In this document: piece by piece, positions 25,650 to 33,964 of the stretch | How the letters are laid out: each line of letters starts with the position of its first letter | Numbering within the stretch: position 1 is the first letter of the stretch | NCBI RefSeq assembly: GCF_000308495.1 | Contig: NZ_BAFU01000023.1 | Span: forward strand, 56,769 to 120,768 | Reading direction: 5' to 3' | Length of the DNA stretch: 64,000 nucleotides | Origin: Nocardia brevicatena NBRC 12119 | GTDB lineage: Bacteria; Actinomycetota; Actinomycetes; Mycobacteriales; Mycobacteriaceae | Made by a program: the position numbers and the translations under genes | The notes under the pieces: model-generated | Database searches by the model: none | Told to the model about the DNA's origin: nothing | The model's input: only the letters and a program-made list of their open reading frames with translations

Positions 25650-27149
25650 ATGGTTCGTGAACTCACTCATTTCATCGGCGGGCAGCACGTCCCGGGCACG
25701 TCCGGCAAGTTCGGTGATGTCTACGACCCGAATATCGGCCAGGTGCAGGCCCGCGTGCCGCTGGCCGCCGCGTCCGAGGTCGAGGCCGCCATCGCCAATG
25801 CCGCCGCGGCGCAGCCGGAATGGGCGGCGGTCAACCCGCAGCGGCGCGCCCGGGTCCTGATGAAGTTCCTGAACCTCGTCAACGCCGAAATGGACTCCCT
25901 GGCGGCGCTGCTGTCGAGCGAACACGGCAAGACCATCGCCGACGCCAAGGGCGATATCCAGCGCGGTCTCGAAGTGGTCGAATTCGCGATCGGCATCCCG
26001 CACCTGCTCAAGGGCGAGTACACCGAGAGCGCGGGCACCGGCATCGACGTCTACTCGATGCGTCAGCCGCTCGGCGTGGTCGCCGGTATCACCCCGTTCA
26101 ACTTCCCGGCCATGATCCCGCTGTGGAAGGCCGGACCCGCCCTGGCCTGCGGTAACGCCTTCGTTCTGAAGCCCTCCGAACGCGACCCCTCGGTGCCGCT
26201 GCGCCTGGCCGAGCTATTCCTCGAGGCGGGGCTCCCGGCGGGTGTGTTCAACGTGGTCAACGGCGACAAAGAGGCCGTCGACACCCTGCTGCACGATCCG
26301 CGGATCAAGGCCGTCGGCTTCGTCGGCTCCACCCCCATCGCCCAGTACATCTACGAAACCGCCACCGCCAACGGCAAGCGCGCCCAGTGCTTCGGCGGCG
26401 CCAAGAACCACGCCATCGTTATGCCCGACGCCGACCTCGACGATGTCGCCGACCAGCTGATCGGCGCCGGCTACGGTTCGGCCGGCGAACGCTGCATGGC
26501 CATCTCGGTCGCCGTCCCGGTCGGCGAGGAGACCGCCGACCGGCTGGTCGCCAAGCTCACCGAGCGCGTGCACAAGCTGAATATCGGCCGCTCCGACGAG
26601 CCGGGCGCAGACTATGGCCCGCTGGTCGGCGCCGACGCCGTGGACCGGGTGCACAGGTACATCCAGATCGGTATCGACGAGGGCGCCGAGCTCGTGGTGG
26701 ACGGCCGCGGCCTCACCGTCGACGGCGCCGAGGACGGTTACTTCGTGGGCGCCACCCTGTTCGACAAGGTCACCCCCGAGATGAAGATCTACACCGATGA
26801 GATCTTCGGCCCGGTGCTCAGCGTGGTCCGCGCCAAGGACTACGAGGAGGGTCTGCGGCTGGCCGATGATCACGAATACGGCAACGGTGTCGCGATCTTC
26901 ACCCGCGACGGCGACACCGCCCGCGATTTCGCCTCCCGGGTGCAGGTGGGCATGGTCGGCGTCAACGTTCCCATCCCCGTGCCGATCGCCTACTACACCT
27001 TCGGCGGCTGGAAGCGCTCCGGTTTCGGTGACCTGAACCAGCACGGTCCCGATTCCATCCGCTTCTACACCAAGACCAAGACGGTCACCCAGCGCTGGCC
27101 CGCCGGTCTGAAGGAGAGCAACAGCTTCGTCATCCCGACCATGGACTGA
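25650..27149 (+). CDS. mmsA: methylmalonate-semialdehyde dehydrogenase (CoA-acylating)
   Basis: 499 residues, the normal length. An aldehyde dehydrogenase fold with the N-terminal HFIGGQHVPGTSG, the NAD-binding GSTPIAQYIYE, and the catalytic Cys in SAGERCMAISVAVPVG, the pattern specific to MmsA rather than other aldehyde dehydrogenases. It converts methylmalonate semialdehyde to propionyl-CoA, the last step of valine breakdown. The ATG at 25650 follows AGGCAGGA by five bases. It is first of four genes for valine degradation, ten bases from the next. Confidence 0.96.
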   Translation: MVRELTHFIGGQHVPGTSGKFGDVYDPNIGQVQARVPLAAASEVEAAIANAAAAQPEWAAVNPQRRARVLMKFLNLVNAEMDSLAALLSSEHGKTIADAKGDIQRGLEVVEFAIGIPHLLKGEYTESAGTGIDVYSMRQPLGVVAGITPFNFPAMIPLWKAGPALACGNAFVLKPSERDPSVPLRLAELFLEAGLPAGVFNVVNGDKEAVDTLLHDPRIKAVGFVGSTPIAQYIYETATANGKRAQCFGGAKNHAIVMPDADLDDVADQLIGAGYGSAGERCMAISVAVPVGEETADRLVAKLTERVHKLNIGRSDEPGADYGPLVGADAVDRVHRYIQIGIDEGAELVVDGRGLTVDGAEDGYFVGATLFDKVTPEMKIYTDEIFGPVLSVVRAKDYEEGLRLADDHEYGNGVAIFTRDGDTARDFASRVQVGMVGVNVPIPVPIAYYTFGGWKRSGFGDLNQHGPDSIRFYTKTKTVTQRWPAGLKESNSFVIPTMD

Positions 27150-27159
27150 GGTCGCGTCC

Positions 27160-28317
27160 ATGTTCACACTCGACGACGACGAGCGCGCGATCCGCGATAC
27201 CGCCCGTGAGTTCGCCGACGAATTCCTGGCCCCGCATGCCGTGGAATGGGACCAGCGCAAACACTTCCCGGTGGATGTGCTGCGCAAATCGGGCGCAATC
27301 GGGCTCGGCGGTATCTATGTGGGCGAGGAGTTCGGCGGCTCCGGGCTGCGCCGGCTGGACGCGGTGCGGATCTTCGAACAACTCGCCACCGGATGCCCGG
27401 CCGTGGCCGCCTATATCTCCATCCACAATATGGCGGCCTGGATGATCGACTGCTACGGCGACGCCGAACAGCGCCGCCGCTGGCTGCCCGGGATGACGTC
27501 CATGGAACTGCTGGGCAGCTACGCTCTCACCGAACCGGGCGCAGGTTCGGACGCCGCGGCCCTGGCCACCAAGGCGGTGCGCGACGGGGACGACTACGTG
27601 CTCAACGGTTCCAAACAGTTCATCTCGGGTGCCGGGTCCAACGACCTGTACGTGATGATGGTCCGCACCGGAGGCGAGGGTCCGCGCGGTATCTCCGCGC
27701 TCATCGTGCCCGCCGACACCCCCGGTCTCTCGGTGGGGGCGAACGAGAAGAAGATGGGCTGGAACGCCCAGCCCACCCGGCAGGTGATCCTCACCGACGC
27801 CCGGGTGCCGGTGGCCAACCGGCTGGGCGCCGAGGGCGACGGTTTCCGGATCGCCATGAACGGACTCAACGGCGGTCGCCTCAATATCGCGGCCTGTTCG
27901 GTGGGCGGGGCCCAGACGGCCCTGGACAAGACCGTGCTGTACCTGGCGCAGCGCTCGGCGTTCGGCGCGCCGCTGCTGGACAACCCGGTCCTGCAGTTCG
28001 AACTCGCCGATATGCGCACGAAACTGGAGGCCGGCCGCACCCTGCTGTGGCGGGCCGCGGCGGCGCTGGACGCGGACACCCCCGACAAGGTGGAGCTGTG
28101 CGCCATGGCCAAACGGTTCGCCACCGACGCCGGCTTCGAGGTTGCCAATACCGCGCTGCAACTGCACGGCGGTTACGGTTACCTCGCCGAGTACGGCCTG
28201 GAGAAGATCGTCCGGGATCTGCGGGTGCATCAGATCCTGGAAGGCACCAACGAGATCATGCGGATGGTGGTGGCCCGGTCGATGATGGCCGCCCGGAACG
28301 CACAAGGAGCAGCATGA
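27160..28317 (+). CDS. acyl-CoA dehydrogenase, probable isobutyryl-CoA dehydrogenase
   Basis: 385 residues. FAD-dependent acyl-CoA dehydrogenase motifs are clear: SYALTEPGAGSDAAALAT, LNGSKQFISGAG, and LHGGYGYLAEYGLEKIVRD, with the probable catalytic Glu in ILEGTNEIMRM near the C-terminus. Its place between mmsA and the 3-hydroxyisobutyryl-CoA hydrolase gene points to isobutyryl-CoA as substrate (ACAD8-like), an inference from context. Its stop overlaps the next start (ATGA). Confidence 0.92.
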   Translation: MFTLDDDERAIRDTAREFADEFLAPHAVEWDQRKHFPVDVLRKSGAIGLGGIYVGEEFGGSGLRRLDAVRIFEQLATGCPAVAAYISIHNMAAWMIDCYGDAEQRRRWLPGMTSMELLGSYALTEPGAGSDAAALATKAVRDGDDYVLNGSKQFISGAGSNDLYVMMVRTGGEGPRGISALIVPADTPGLSVGANEKKMGWNAQPTRQVILTDARVPVANRLGAEGDGFRIAMNGLNGGRLNIAACSVGGAQTALDKTVLYLAQRSAFGAPLLDNPVLQFELADMRTKLEAGRTLLWRAAAALDADTPDKVELCAMAKRFATDAGFEVANTALQLHGGYGYLAEYGLEKIVRDLRVHQILEGTNEIMRMVVARSMMAARNAQGAA

Positions 28318-29402
28318 GCGACGAACCCGTAGTCCTGATCGAACAGCGTGACGGACTCGGACTCATCACCCTGAACCGTCCCAAGGCCATCAACGCGCTC
28401 ACTCACGCGATGGCACTCACCATCACCGAGCAGTTGCGGGCCTGGGCGGTCGACGACTCCGTGCGTACGGTGGCGATCACCGGAGCCGGGGAGCGGGGCC
28501 TGTGCGCGGGCGGCGATATCGTCGCCATCCACCACGATGCCAAAGAGCAGCAGGCCGCCGGGCACGTCGGTTCCGCGGCGGATTCGGCGACGGGGAAGTT
28601 CTGGCGCGACGAGTACATCCTCAACGCGTTGATCGGCCGCTACCCGAAACCATATGTGGCGGTGATGGACGGCATCGTGATGGGCGGCGGGGTCGGACTG
28701 TCGGCGCACGGCAGCCACCGGATCGTCACCGAACGGTCGGCGGTCGGGATGCCCGAGGTCGGTATCGGCTTCATTCCCGACGTGGGCGGCACCTACCTGC
28801 TGTCACGGGCGCCCGGTGAGATCGGTACGCATATCGCGCTCACCACTGCGCGGATGAAGGCCGGCGACGCCATCGCCGCCGGTTTCGCGGACTACTACGT
28901 TCCGGCCGACCAGGTCCCGGCCCTGCTCACCACGCTGCGGACCGAGACGGCCGATATCGCCATCGCCAAGTTCGCCACGGCCGCACCGGAATCGGAGCTG
29001 TTGGCGCAGCGCGAGTGGATCGACGCCTGCTACAGCGCCGACTCGGTCTCCGAGATCGTTGCCCGGCTGCATGCCCACGAGGCTTCGGAGGCGGCGACCG
29101 CGGCGACCGCCGTGCTGTCGAAATCCCCGGTAGCGCTGCAGGTCACGCTGCGGTCCCTGCGTTCGGCTCGGGGTGCCGACAGCCTGGAGGCGGTGTTGAA
29201 CGAGGAGTATCGGGTCTCGATCGCCTCGTTGGCCTCACACGATCTGGTCGAGGGTATTCGCGCCCAGGTCATCGATAAGGACCGCGATCCGAGCTGGTCA
29301 CCGCCCACCCTGGACGAGGTGACCGCCGAGCAGGTCGACGCGTATTTCGCCGAATTGGGCACGCGGGAACTGGGTTTGACGACACCGGAGGAACAGCCAT
29401 GA
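28314..29402 (+). CDS. 3-hydroxyisobutyryl-CoA hydrolase (enoyl-CoA hydratase/isomerase family)
   Basis: 362 residues, about 100 longer than a simple enoyl-CoA hydratase, which is the mark of the HIBCH (ECH_2) group. The oxyanion segments GLCAGGDIVAIH and MGGGVGLSAHGS and the catalytic region PEVGIGFIPDVGG are visible. It releases free 3-hydroxyisobutyrate, the step before MmsB. The start overlaps the upstream stop and its own stop overlaps mmsB, so translation is coupled through the operon. Confidence 0.9.
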   Translation: MSDEPVVLIEQRDGLGLITLNRPKAINALTHAMALTITEQLRAWAVDDSVRTVAITGAGERGLCAGGDIVAIHHDAKEQQAAGHVGSAADSATGKFWRDEYILNALIGRYPKPYVAVMDGIVMGGGVGLSAHGSHRIVTERSAVGMPEVGIGFIPDVGGTYLLSRAPGEIGTHIALTTARMKAGDAIAAGFADYYVPADQVPALLTTLRTETADIAIAKFATAAPESELLAQREWIDACYSADSVSEIVARLHAHEASEAATAATAVLSKSPVALQVTLRSLRSARGADSLEAVLNEEYRVSIASLASHDLVEGIRAQVIDKDRDPSWSPPTLDEVTAEQVDAYFAELGTRELGLTTPEEQP

Positions 29403-30301
29403 GCAAGACGATCGGTTTCCTCGGCCTCGGCCACATGGGCGGGCCGATGGCGGCGAACCTGGTGAAGGCCGGGTACGATGTCCGCGCCTTCGACCCGTCG
29501 CCGGCCGCGCGGGAGCAGGCCCGCGCCGACAGCGTCCCCCTGGTGGATTCCGGTCCGGCCGCGGTCGTCGACCGGGATATCGTCATCACGATGCTCACCA
29601 ACGGCAAGCTTGTGCGCGATGTGTACGCCGAGCTGCTGTCGGCCGCCCGTCCGGGCACATTGTTCATCGACTGCTCGACCATCGACGTGGCCGATGCCAA
29701 GGCCGCGGCCGTTGCGGCGGTGGCGGCGGGTCACCGGGCGTTGGACGCACCGGTTTCCGGTGGTGTCGCAGGTGCGGCGGCCGGAACGCTCACCTTCATG
29801 GTCGGCGGCGCGGAGGTCGATTTCGCCGAGGCGCTGCCGGTGCTCGAGGTGATGGGTGCCAAGGTGGTGCACTGTGGTGCGTCCGGGGTCGGCCAGGCGG
29901 CCAAGATCTGCAACAACATGCTGCTCGGCGTGTCGATGATCGCGCTGTCGGAGGCCCTGGTACTCGGTGAGAAGCTGGGGTTGAGCCATCAGTCGTTCTT
30001 CGATGTGGTCTCCACCGCGTCGGGGCAGAGTTGGGCGCTGACCACCTACTGCCCGGTGCCGGGTCCGGTGCCGACCAGCCCGGCCAACAACGACTACAAG
30101 CCCGGTTTCGCCACCGCCCTGATGGCCAAGGACCTCGGTCTGGCCGTGGAGGCGTTGCGCGCCGGCGGGGTCGACGGACGACTCGGGCAGTTGGCCGCCG
30201 AGATCTACACCCGGTTCAACGAGGGTTCCGCCGACCGGGATTTCTCCGCCATCATCACCGAGATTCGGGAGCGGAGCGAGAACGCCGGTTCGTCCGAGTA
30301 G
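29399..30301 (+). CDS. mmsB: 3-hydroxyisobutyrate dehydrogenase
   Basis: 300 residues. The N-terminal NAD-binding motif is GFLGLGHMGGPMAANLVKAG, the substrate-binding signature DAPVSGGVAGAAAGTL appears near residue 115, and the catalytic Lys lies in GQAAKICNNMLL. It oxidises 3-hydroxyisobutyrate to methylmalonate semialdehyde, the MmsA substrate, closing the pathway encoded by this operon. It is followed 33 bases later by a very strong hairpin. Confidence 0.96.
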   Translation: MSKTIGFLGLGHMGGPMAANLVKAGYDVRAFDPSPAAREQARADSVPLVDSGPAAVVDRDIVITMLTNGKLVRDVYAELLSAARPGTLFIDCSTIDVADAKAAAVAAVAAGHRALDAPVSGGVAGAAAGTLTFMVGGAEVDFAEALPVLEVMGAKVVHCGASGVGQAAKICNNMLLGVSMIALSEALVLGEKLGLSHQSFFDVVSTASGQSWALTTYCPVPGPVPTSPANNDYKPGFATALMAKDLGLAVEALRAGGVDGRLGQLAAEIYTRFNEGSADRDFSAIITEIRERSENAGSSE

Positions 30302-30333
30302 GTCCGGCCCGAACCTGCCGGTCAGAGCCATAC

Positions 30334-30384
30334 CGATGTGATACCCCGTCTCCACCATTGCGGTGGAGACGGGGTATCACATCG
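30334..30384. terminator. 23-bp perfect hairpin after mmsB
   Basis: Arm 30334-30356 and arm 30362-30384 are exact reverse complements (core ATACCCCGTCTCCACC) with the 5-base loop ATTGC. It is the most stable simple hairpin in the window. It ends the valine operon and could equally end transcription from the right, where a minus-strand antitoxin-like pseudogene runs toward it. Confidence 0.8.
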
Positions 30385-30385
30385 A

Positions 30386-30676
30386 GTTTCTGCCCAACCC
30401 GCCTGGCAGCGGGGGTCGAATCGAACGCTGAGGCGCATGTGTAGCGCCTCGGCGTACCTTTCCGGCATCGGAATCGTAGGCCTCCGTGCCGCCGGCTTCG
30501 AATCGTGCGACCGCGGGTTGCTTCAGGCCGGTGCGGGCGGCGAGCTCGGCTCGGGTGAGGCCGAGTTCCTTGCATTGTCGCCGCACCTCGGCCTCGAGTT
30601 CGTAACGGCTCCGCCACGGGTGCACGCGGTATGTCGGCGAGACGCGGGAGATGTGCTCATCCAGCGACCGGGAAAC
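30386..30676 (-). pseudogene. frameshifted XRE-family (HigA-like antitoxin) gene remnant
   Basis: On the minus strand the frame reads RSLDEHISRVSPTYR, then a helix-turn-helix KELGLTRAELAARTGLKQPA followed by VARFEAGGT. After that the homologous continuation TIPMPERYAEALHMRLSVRF lies in another frame, so a single base appears to have been inserted near 30479-30486 (GGAGGCCT, where the family would have GT-VP-T). No ATG, GTG or TTG start with a ribosome binding site is visible at the 5' end. Intact relatives are antitoxins of type II toxin pairs; no toxin gene was recognised upstream. Confidence 0.65.
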
Positions 30677-31194
30677 TCTGGGGCGGCGGCGGTCTCGACG
30701 TGTTCTGCTGCGATGCCCGGGCACTGGCCGAGTCGGCGTTCGAACTACTGCCCTGTGCCGGGACGGGCGAGTTGCCCGCCGTGCAGGCACCGAAGCGGAA
30801 CCGGGCCTCGGTATGTCGCGGTGGGGAGGGGCGAAACCTGCTCGCGTACGGGCCTTTCGGCAGCCCCCGTGGTGAACGGTGGTTTCTGAGGGTGTTCCAG
30901 GGGTGCCTGGCCCACCCAGTGCGAGGAATCTTCGAAATGGATCTGCTGTGGCGGTACATGCCCACGACGGCCGGTACCCGCGACACCTGGACGTCGACCC
31001 TCCGGTGGGCGCGGATATACGGGAACCGCCGCGATGGTCGACCGGGTGGGCGCCCGGATCGAGCACATCACGGCCCGGCCGGATATGTGAACGTGGCGAC
31101 TCACCCTGAGCGATCCGAACCACCGCACCGTTCACGCCCGTGGCCGAGGTATCGTCACCGGTGATCATGACCGTTTCGACCGTGAGGATGCGCT
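30677..31194. other. intergenic region without a recognisable gene
   Basis: About 0.5 kb between the antitoxin remnant and the enoyl-CoA hydratase gene. Long open frames exist on both strands, but none has a ribosome binding site, a known motif or the codon bias of neighbours. The position upstream of the antitoxin remnant is where a HigB-type toxin would be expected; none can be recognised. An echA promoter should lie near the right end, but no clear -35/-10 pair was seen. Confidence 0.4.
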
Positions 31195-31971
31195 GTGACC
31201 GACTTCGAGACGATTCTGCTGGAGCGTAAGGACAAGGTCGGCCTCATCACGCTGAACCGCCCGCAGGCGCTCAACGCCCTGAACGCCCAGGTCCTCGACG
31301 ACGTCATCGCGGCCCTCGAGGAACTCGAGCGTGACGAGCGGACCGGCGCGGTGGTGATCACCGGCTCCGAGCGGGCCTTCGCCGCGGGCGCGGATATCAA
31401 GGAGATGCAACCCAGGTCGTACATGGACATGTTCATGGACGACTATTTCGCCCGCTGGGACCGGTTGGCCCAGTTTCGCAAGCCCACCATCGCCGCGGTC
31501 GCCGGTTACGCCTTGGGCGGCGGCTGTGAACTGGCCATGATCTGCGACATCCTGATCGCCGCGGATACCGCCAAGTTCGGGCAGCCGGAGATCAAGCTGG
31601 GCGTTATCCCCGGTATCGGTGGTTCGCAGCGGCTGACTCGGGCGATCGGCAAGGCCAAGGCCATGGACCTGGTGCTGACCGGCCGCAATATGGATGTCGA
31701 GGAAGCCGAGCGGGCGGGGCTGGTATCCCGGATCGTGCCCGCCGCGGAGCTGCTCGACACCGCCCTCGAGGTCGCCGCGACCATCGCGTCCATGTCGCTG
31801 CCGGTGACCATGGTCGCCAAGGAAGCGGTGAACCGCTCATTCGAGACCACGCTGAGCGAGGGGCTGCGGTTCGAGCGCCGGGTGTTCCACTCGCTGTTCG
31901 CCATCGAGGACCAGAAGGAAGGTATGGCGGCCTTCGTGGAGAAGCGGCCCGCGAAGTTCATCAACCGCTGA
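31195..31971 (+). CDS. enoyl-CoA hydratase, EchA8-like
   Basis: 258 residues, the normal length. Crotonase motifs: oxyanion-hole segments [11 protein letters not shown] and [14 protein letters not shown], and the two catalytic-Glu region as [18 protein letters not shown]. It hydrates 2-enoyl-CoA in beta-oxidation; the sequence is close to the well-known short-chain EchA8 type. The GTG at 31195 is preceded by GAGGA six bases away. A bidirectional hairpin follows the stop. Confidence 0.93.
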   Translation: MTDFETILLERKDKVGLITLNRPQALNALNAQVLDDVIAALEELERDERTGAVVITGSERAFAAGADIKEMQPRSYMDMFMDDYFARWDRLAQFRKPTIAAVAGYALGGGCELAMICDILIAADTAKFGQPEIKLGVIPGIGGSQRLTRAIGKAKAMDLVLTGRNMDVEEAERAGLVSRIVPAAELLDTALEVAATIASMSLPVTMVAKEAVNRSFETTLSEGLRFERRVFHSLFAIEDQKEGMAAFVEKRPAKFINR

Positions 31972-31978
31972 GCGGGTT

Positions 31979-32008
31979 TCCGGCCCCGGATCAGCGTTCG
32001 GGGCCGGA
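31979..32008. terminator. bidirectional terminator hairpin, 10-bp stem
   Basis: TCCGGCCCCG (31979-31988) pairs perfectly with 31999-32008. It lies at the meeting point of the converging enoyl-CoA hydratase and Hsp70-like genes and overlaps the 3' end of the latter. Confidence 0.65.
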
Positions 32009-33037
32009 CGGGATGCCCACGACCTTGGTGGTCCGCGGCGTGTCCCCGGGTTGCGCCGAGCCGTCCTGGGCGGTGAGCAGGCCCGCCACCGTGGCCCCGA
32101 GGCCCAGCGTGACGGCGGCCGCGGCGACGAGTTTGCGGCGGCCGACGGGCGAGGTCTGCCGGGGCATTCGGATACCGGTTCCGATCCGGGCCATCCGTAC
32201 CTCGGGGACCGGGCGTTCGGCCGCGATCAGGACCGCGCCGCGGGCGGAGACGTATTCCGGTTCGGCGTCGTAGACGATCGGCAGGTCGATGATCTCGGCC
32301 AGTTGGATGCGCAGGTCGAGATTGCGGGCGCAGCCGCCCAGCAGGACCAGGGCGTCGGGCTCGACCTCGGCCTTCGCTGTCATCCGGTGCAGGAGTTCCG
32401 CCGAGTACCGCAGGCCATCGGGGAACAGCTCGGCAAGGTCGTTGTGGGTTATGACCGCCCGTGCGGACCCGCCGAGATCCGTCGCGGTGACCACTTTGCT
32501 GCTGCTCAAGGCCTCCCGGTGGCGGCGGCTGGTGGCCTGGCCGATACGTACCCCCTCGTGCGCGAGCCGGCGGCACAGCAGGGTGTCGAAGTTGTCGCCG
32601 CCGGGCGCGATGCTGTGGGCGTCGAGCAGGACCGAATCGGTACGGCAGTCGACGAGGGTGAGGGTGAGGCCGGAGCTGCCCAGGTCGTAGAGGGCTACCC
32701 TGCCTTCGTCGGTGAGGGCGCCGGTGAACCGCAGATAGCGCAGCTGGGCCAGCGGTTCGTCGACGATGGTGAGTTGGATCCGGCCCGCCGCGGCCCGAAC
32801 GGTGTTCGCGTGCCGCTCGCTGCGGCAGGTCACGGCGGTTCCGGTGATGAGCTCGTCGCGCTGACCGGCCGCGGTGCGCATGCGCTGGATGGCGGTGAAA
32901 ACCGGCTCCTCGACGCCGGCCCCCGCACGCAGTGGGACGTGACAGCAGTCGATCGGTGGTAGGTGCGGCTGATCGGAATGAGTCAGTACGGCGTGTGCGC
33001 CTCCGGCACCCGCCGATACCCCTAGGACCAGCACCAT
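31991..33037 (-). CDS. Hsp70/actin-fold family protein with a C-terminal membrane segment
   Basis: 348 residues. An N-terminal 120-residue domain (starting MVLVLGVSAGAGGAHAVL) is followed by part of an Hsp70-like nucleotide-binding fold: VALYDLGSSGLTLTLVD (phosphate loop 2) and VLLGGCARNLDLRIQ (adenosine motif). Near residue 310 a hydrophobic helix (LVAAAAVTLGLGATVAGLL) is followed by a short tail, suggesting anchoring to the membrane. Such proteins are frequent in Nocardia and mycobacteria and their function is unknown. Start ATG 33037, no clear ribosome binding site. A palindrome upstream (33142-33155) may control it. Confidence 0.75.
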   Translation of the reverse strand: MVLVLGVSAGAGGAHAVLTHSDQPHLPPIDCCHVPLRAGAGVEEPVFTAIQRMRTAAGQRDELITGTAVTCRSERHANTVRAAAGRIQLTIVDEPLAQLRYLRFTGALTDEGRVALYDLGSSGLTLTLVDCRTDSVLLDAHSIAPGGDNFDTLLCRRLAHEGVRIGQATSRRHREALSSSKVVTATDLGGSARAVITHNDLAELFPDGLRYSAELLHRMTAKAEVEPDALVLLGGCARNLDLRIQLAEIIDLPIVYDAEPEYVSARGAVLIAAERPVPEVRMARIGTGIRMPRQTSPVGRRKLVAAAAVTLGLGATVAGLLTAQDGSAQPGDTPRTTKVVGIPSGPER

Positions 33038-33141
33038 GGACCAATGGTGCGCCCTGGGCGTGACCTTGCCAAGTGAATGAGGTGATAAATTTGCGGCTCG
33101 GATGCACCGCTGTTATCCGATTGTCTCCCCGGGAATATAAA

Positions 33142-33155
33142 AGACCGACCGGTCT
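33142..33155. promoter_or_regulatory. palindrome AGACCGACCGGTCT next to a TATATT box
   Basis: Arms AGACCG and CGGTCT flank a 2-base centre, a shape typical of TetR-family operators. On the minus strand it sits just upstream of TTATATTCC (33131-33140), which could be the -10 element of the Hsp70-like gene about 95 bases further on. It also abuts the stop of the MarR gene. The regulator is not known. Confidence 0.45.
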
Positions 33156-33740
33156 CTATTGGGGGCCGTCGGTGTACTGCGCACTGCGCGCTCCCGTCCA
33201 GCGCACCGGCTCCGACCCGGTATCGAAGTCACCCGCCGCGTGGCGGAACTCCGCGAGCAGTTGTAACAGGGTTCCCAACCGGTCCGGCGGCAGCCCCGGC
33301 CGGTCGAAAACCTGTTCGTTCAGGTGGACGGTCGCCTCGGCGGCCAATTCCCTTCCCGCGTCGGTGATCTCGATCAGGGTCGCCCGTCGGTCGCTCGGAT
33401 GTGGCACTCGGACCACCAGACCCGCCGCCTGCAGACGGTCCACGGTATTGGTCACACTCGTCGGGTGCACCTGCAGTCGGGCGCTGGCCTTGGCCATCGG
33501 CAGCGCGCCGGTCGAACTGAAGCTCAACAGCATGAGCAGCTCATAGCGGGAGAAGGTCAAACCGGTCGGGCGCAAGGCCTCGTCCACCCGGGCCATGACG
33601 ATCTGCTGGGCCCGCACCAGCGACGTCACCGCCGCCATCCCGTCGGCCACCGCGCCCCAGCCGTGACCTACCCACTGGCGGTGGGCCTCTTGGATCGGGT
33701 CGAGCGGTAACGGGCGGGGGCGGGACATGCCGTTGATCAT
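33156..33740 (-). CDS. MarR family transcriptional regulator
   Basis: About 194 residues. The winged helix-turn-helix core is visible as LTFSRYELLMLLSFSSTGAL, ASARLQVHPTSVTNTVDRLQ and the wing VPHPSDRRATLIEITDAG, the last being a MarR hallmark. MarR proteins repress genes for stress or catabolism and release DNA on binding small phenolic ligands; the target is unknown. Start ATG 33740; an ATG four codons later (33728) is equally possible. A tRNA gene lies about 110 bases upstream on the other strand. Confidence 0.88.
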   Translation of the reverse strand: MINGMSRPRPLPLDPIQEAHRQWVGHGWGAVADGMAAVTSLVRAQQIVMARVDEALRPTGLTFSRYELLMLLSFSSTGALPMAKASARLQVHPTSVTNTVDRLQAAGLVVRVPHPSDRRATLIEITDAGRELAAEATVHLNEQVFDRPGLPPDRLGTLLQLLAEFRHAAGDFDTGSEPVRWTGARSAQYTDGPQ

Positions 33741-33847
33741 TGCATGTGCCCGATACCGGCGAGTGCGGGCGCGGTCGGCACGGATTCCGATCACGGTGCA
33801 CGAAACACTCGGCATGCGGGTGCCGCTCGGCCACCATGGAAAGGTAC

Positions 33848-33921
33848 GCGGGTGTGGCCGAGAGGTTAGGCGACGGTCTGCAAAGCCGTTCACGCGGGTT
33901 CGATTCCCGCCGCTCGCTCCA
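33848..33921 (+). tRNA. tRNA-Cys (anticodon GCA)
   Basis: Cloverleaf: acceptor GCGGGTG pairs with CGCTCGC (two G-U pairs), D arm from GGCCGAGAGGTTAGGC, anticodon stem-loop ACGGT-CTGCAAA-GCCGT with GCA at 33880-33882, T arm GCGGG-TTCGATT-CCCGC, discriminator T at 33918, encoded CCA at 33919-33921. It reads UGC codons. Confidence 0.95.
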
Positions 33922-33964
33922 CAGCCGGCAGGCCGTCTGTTGGTCGGCGCAACCGGCTCCGGGT

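Noticed and set aside
30631-31164. Plus-strand frame of 177 codons before the enoyl-CoA hydratase
   Set aside because: No ribosome binding site, no recognisable domain and codon use unlike neighbouring genes; minus-strand frames over it are equally open.
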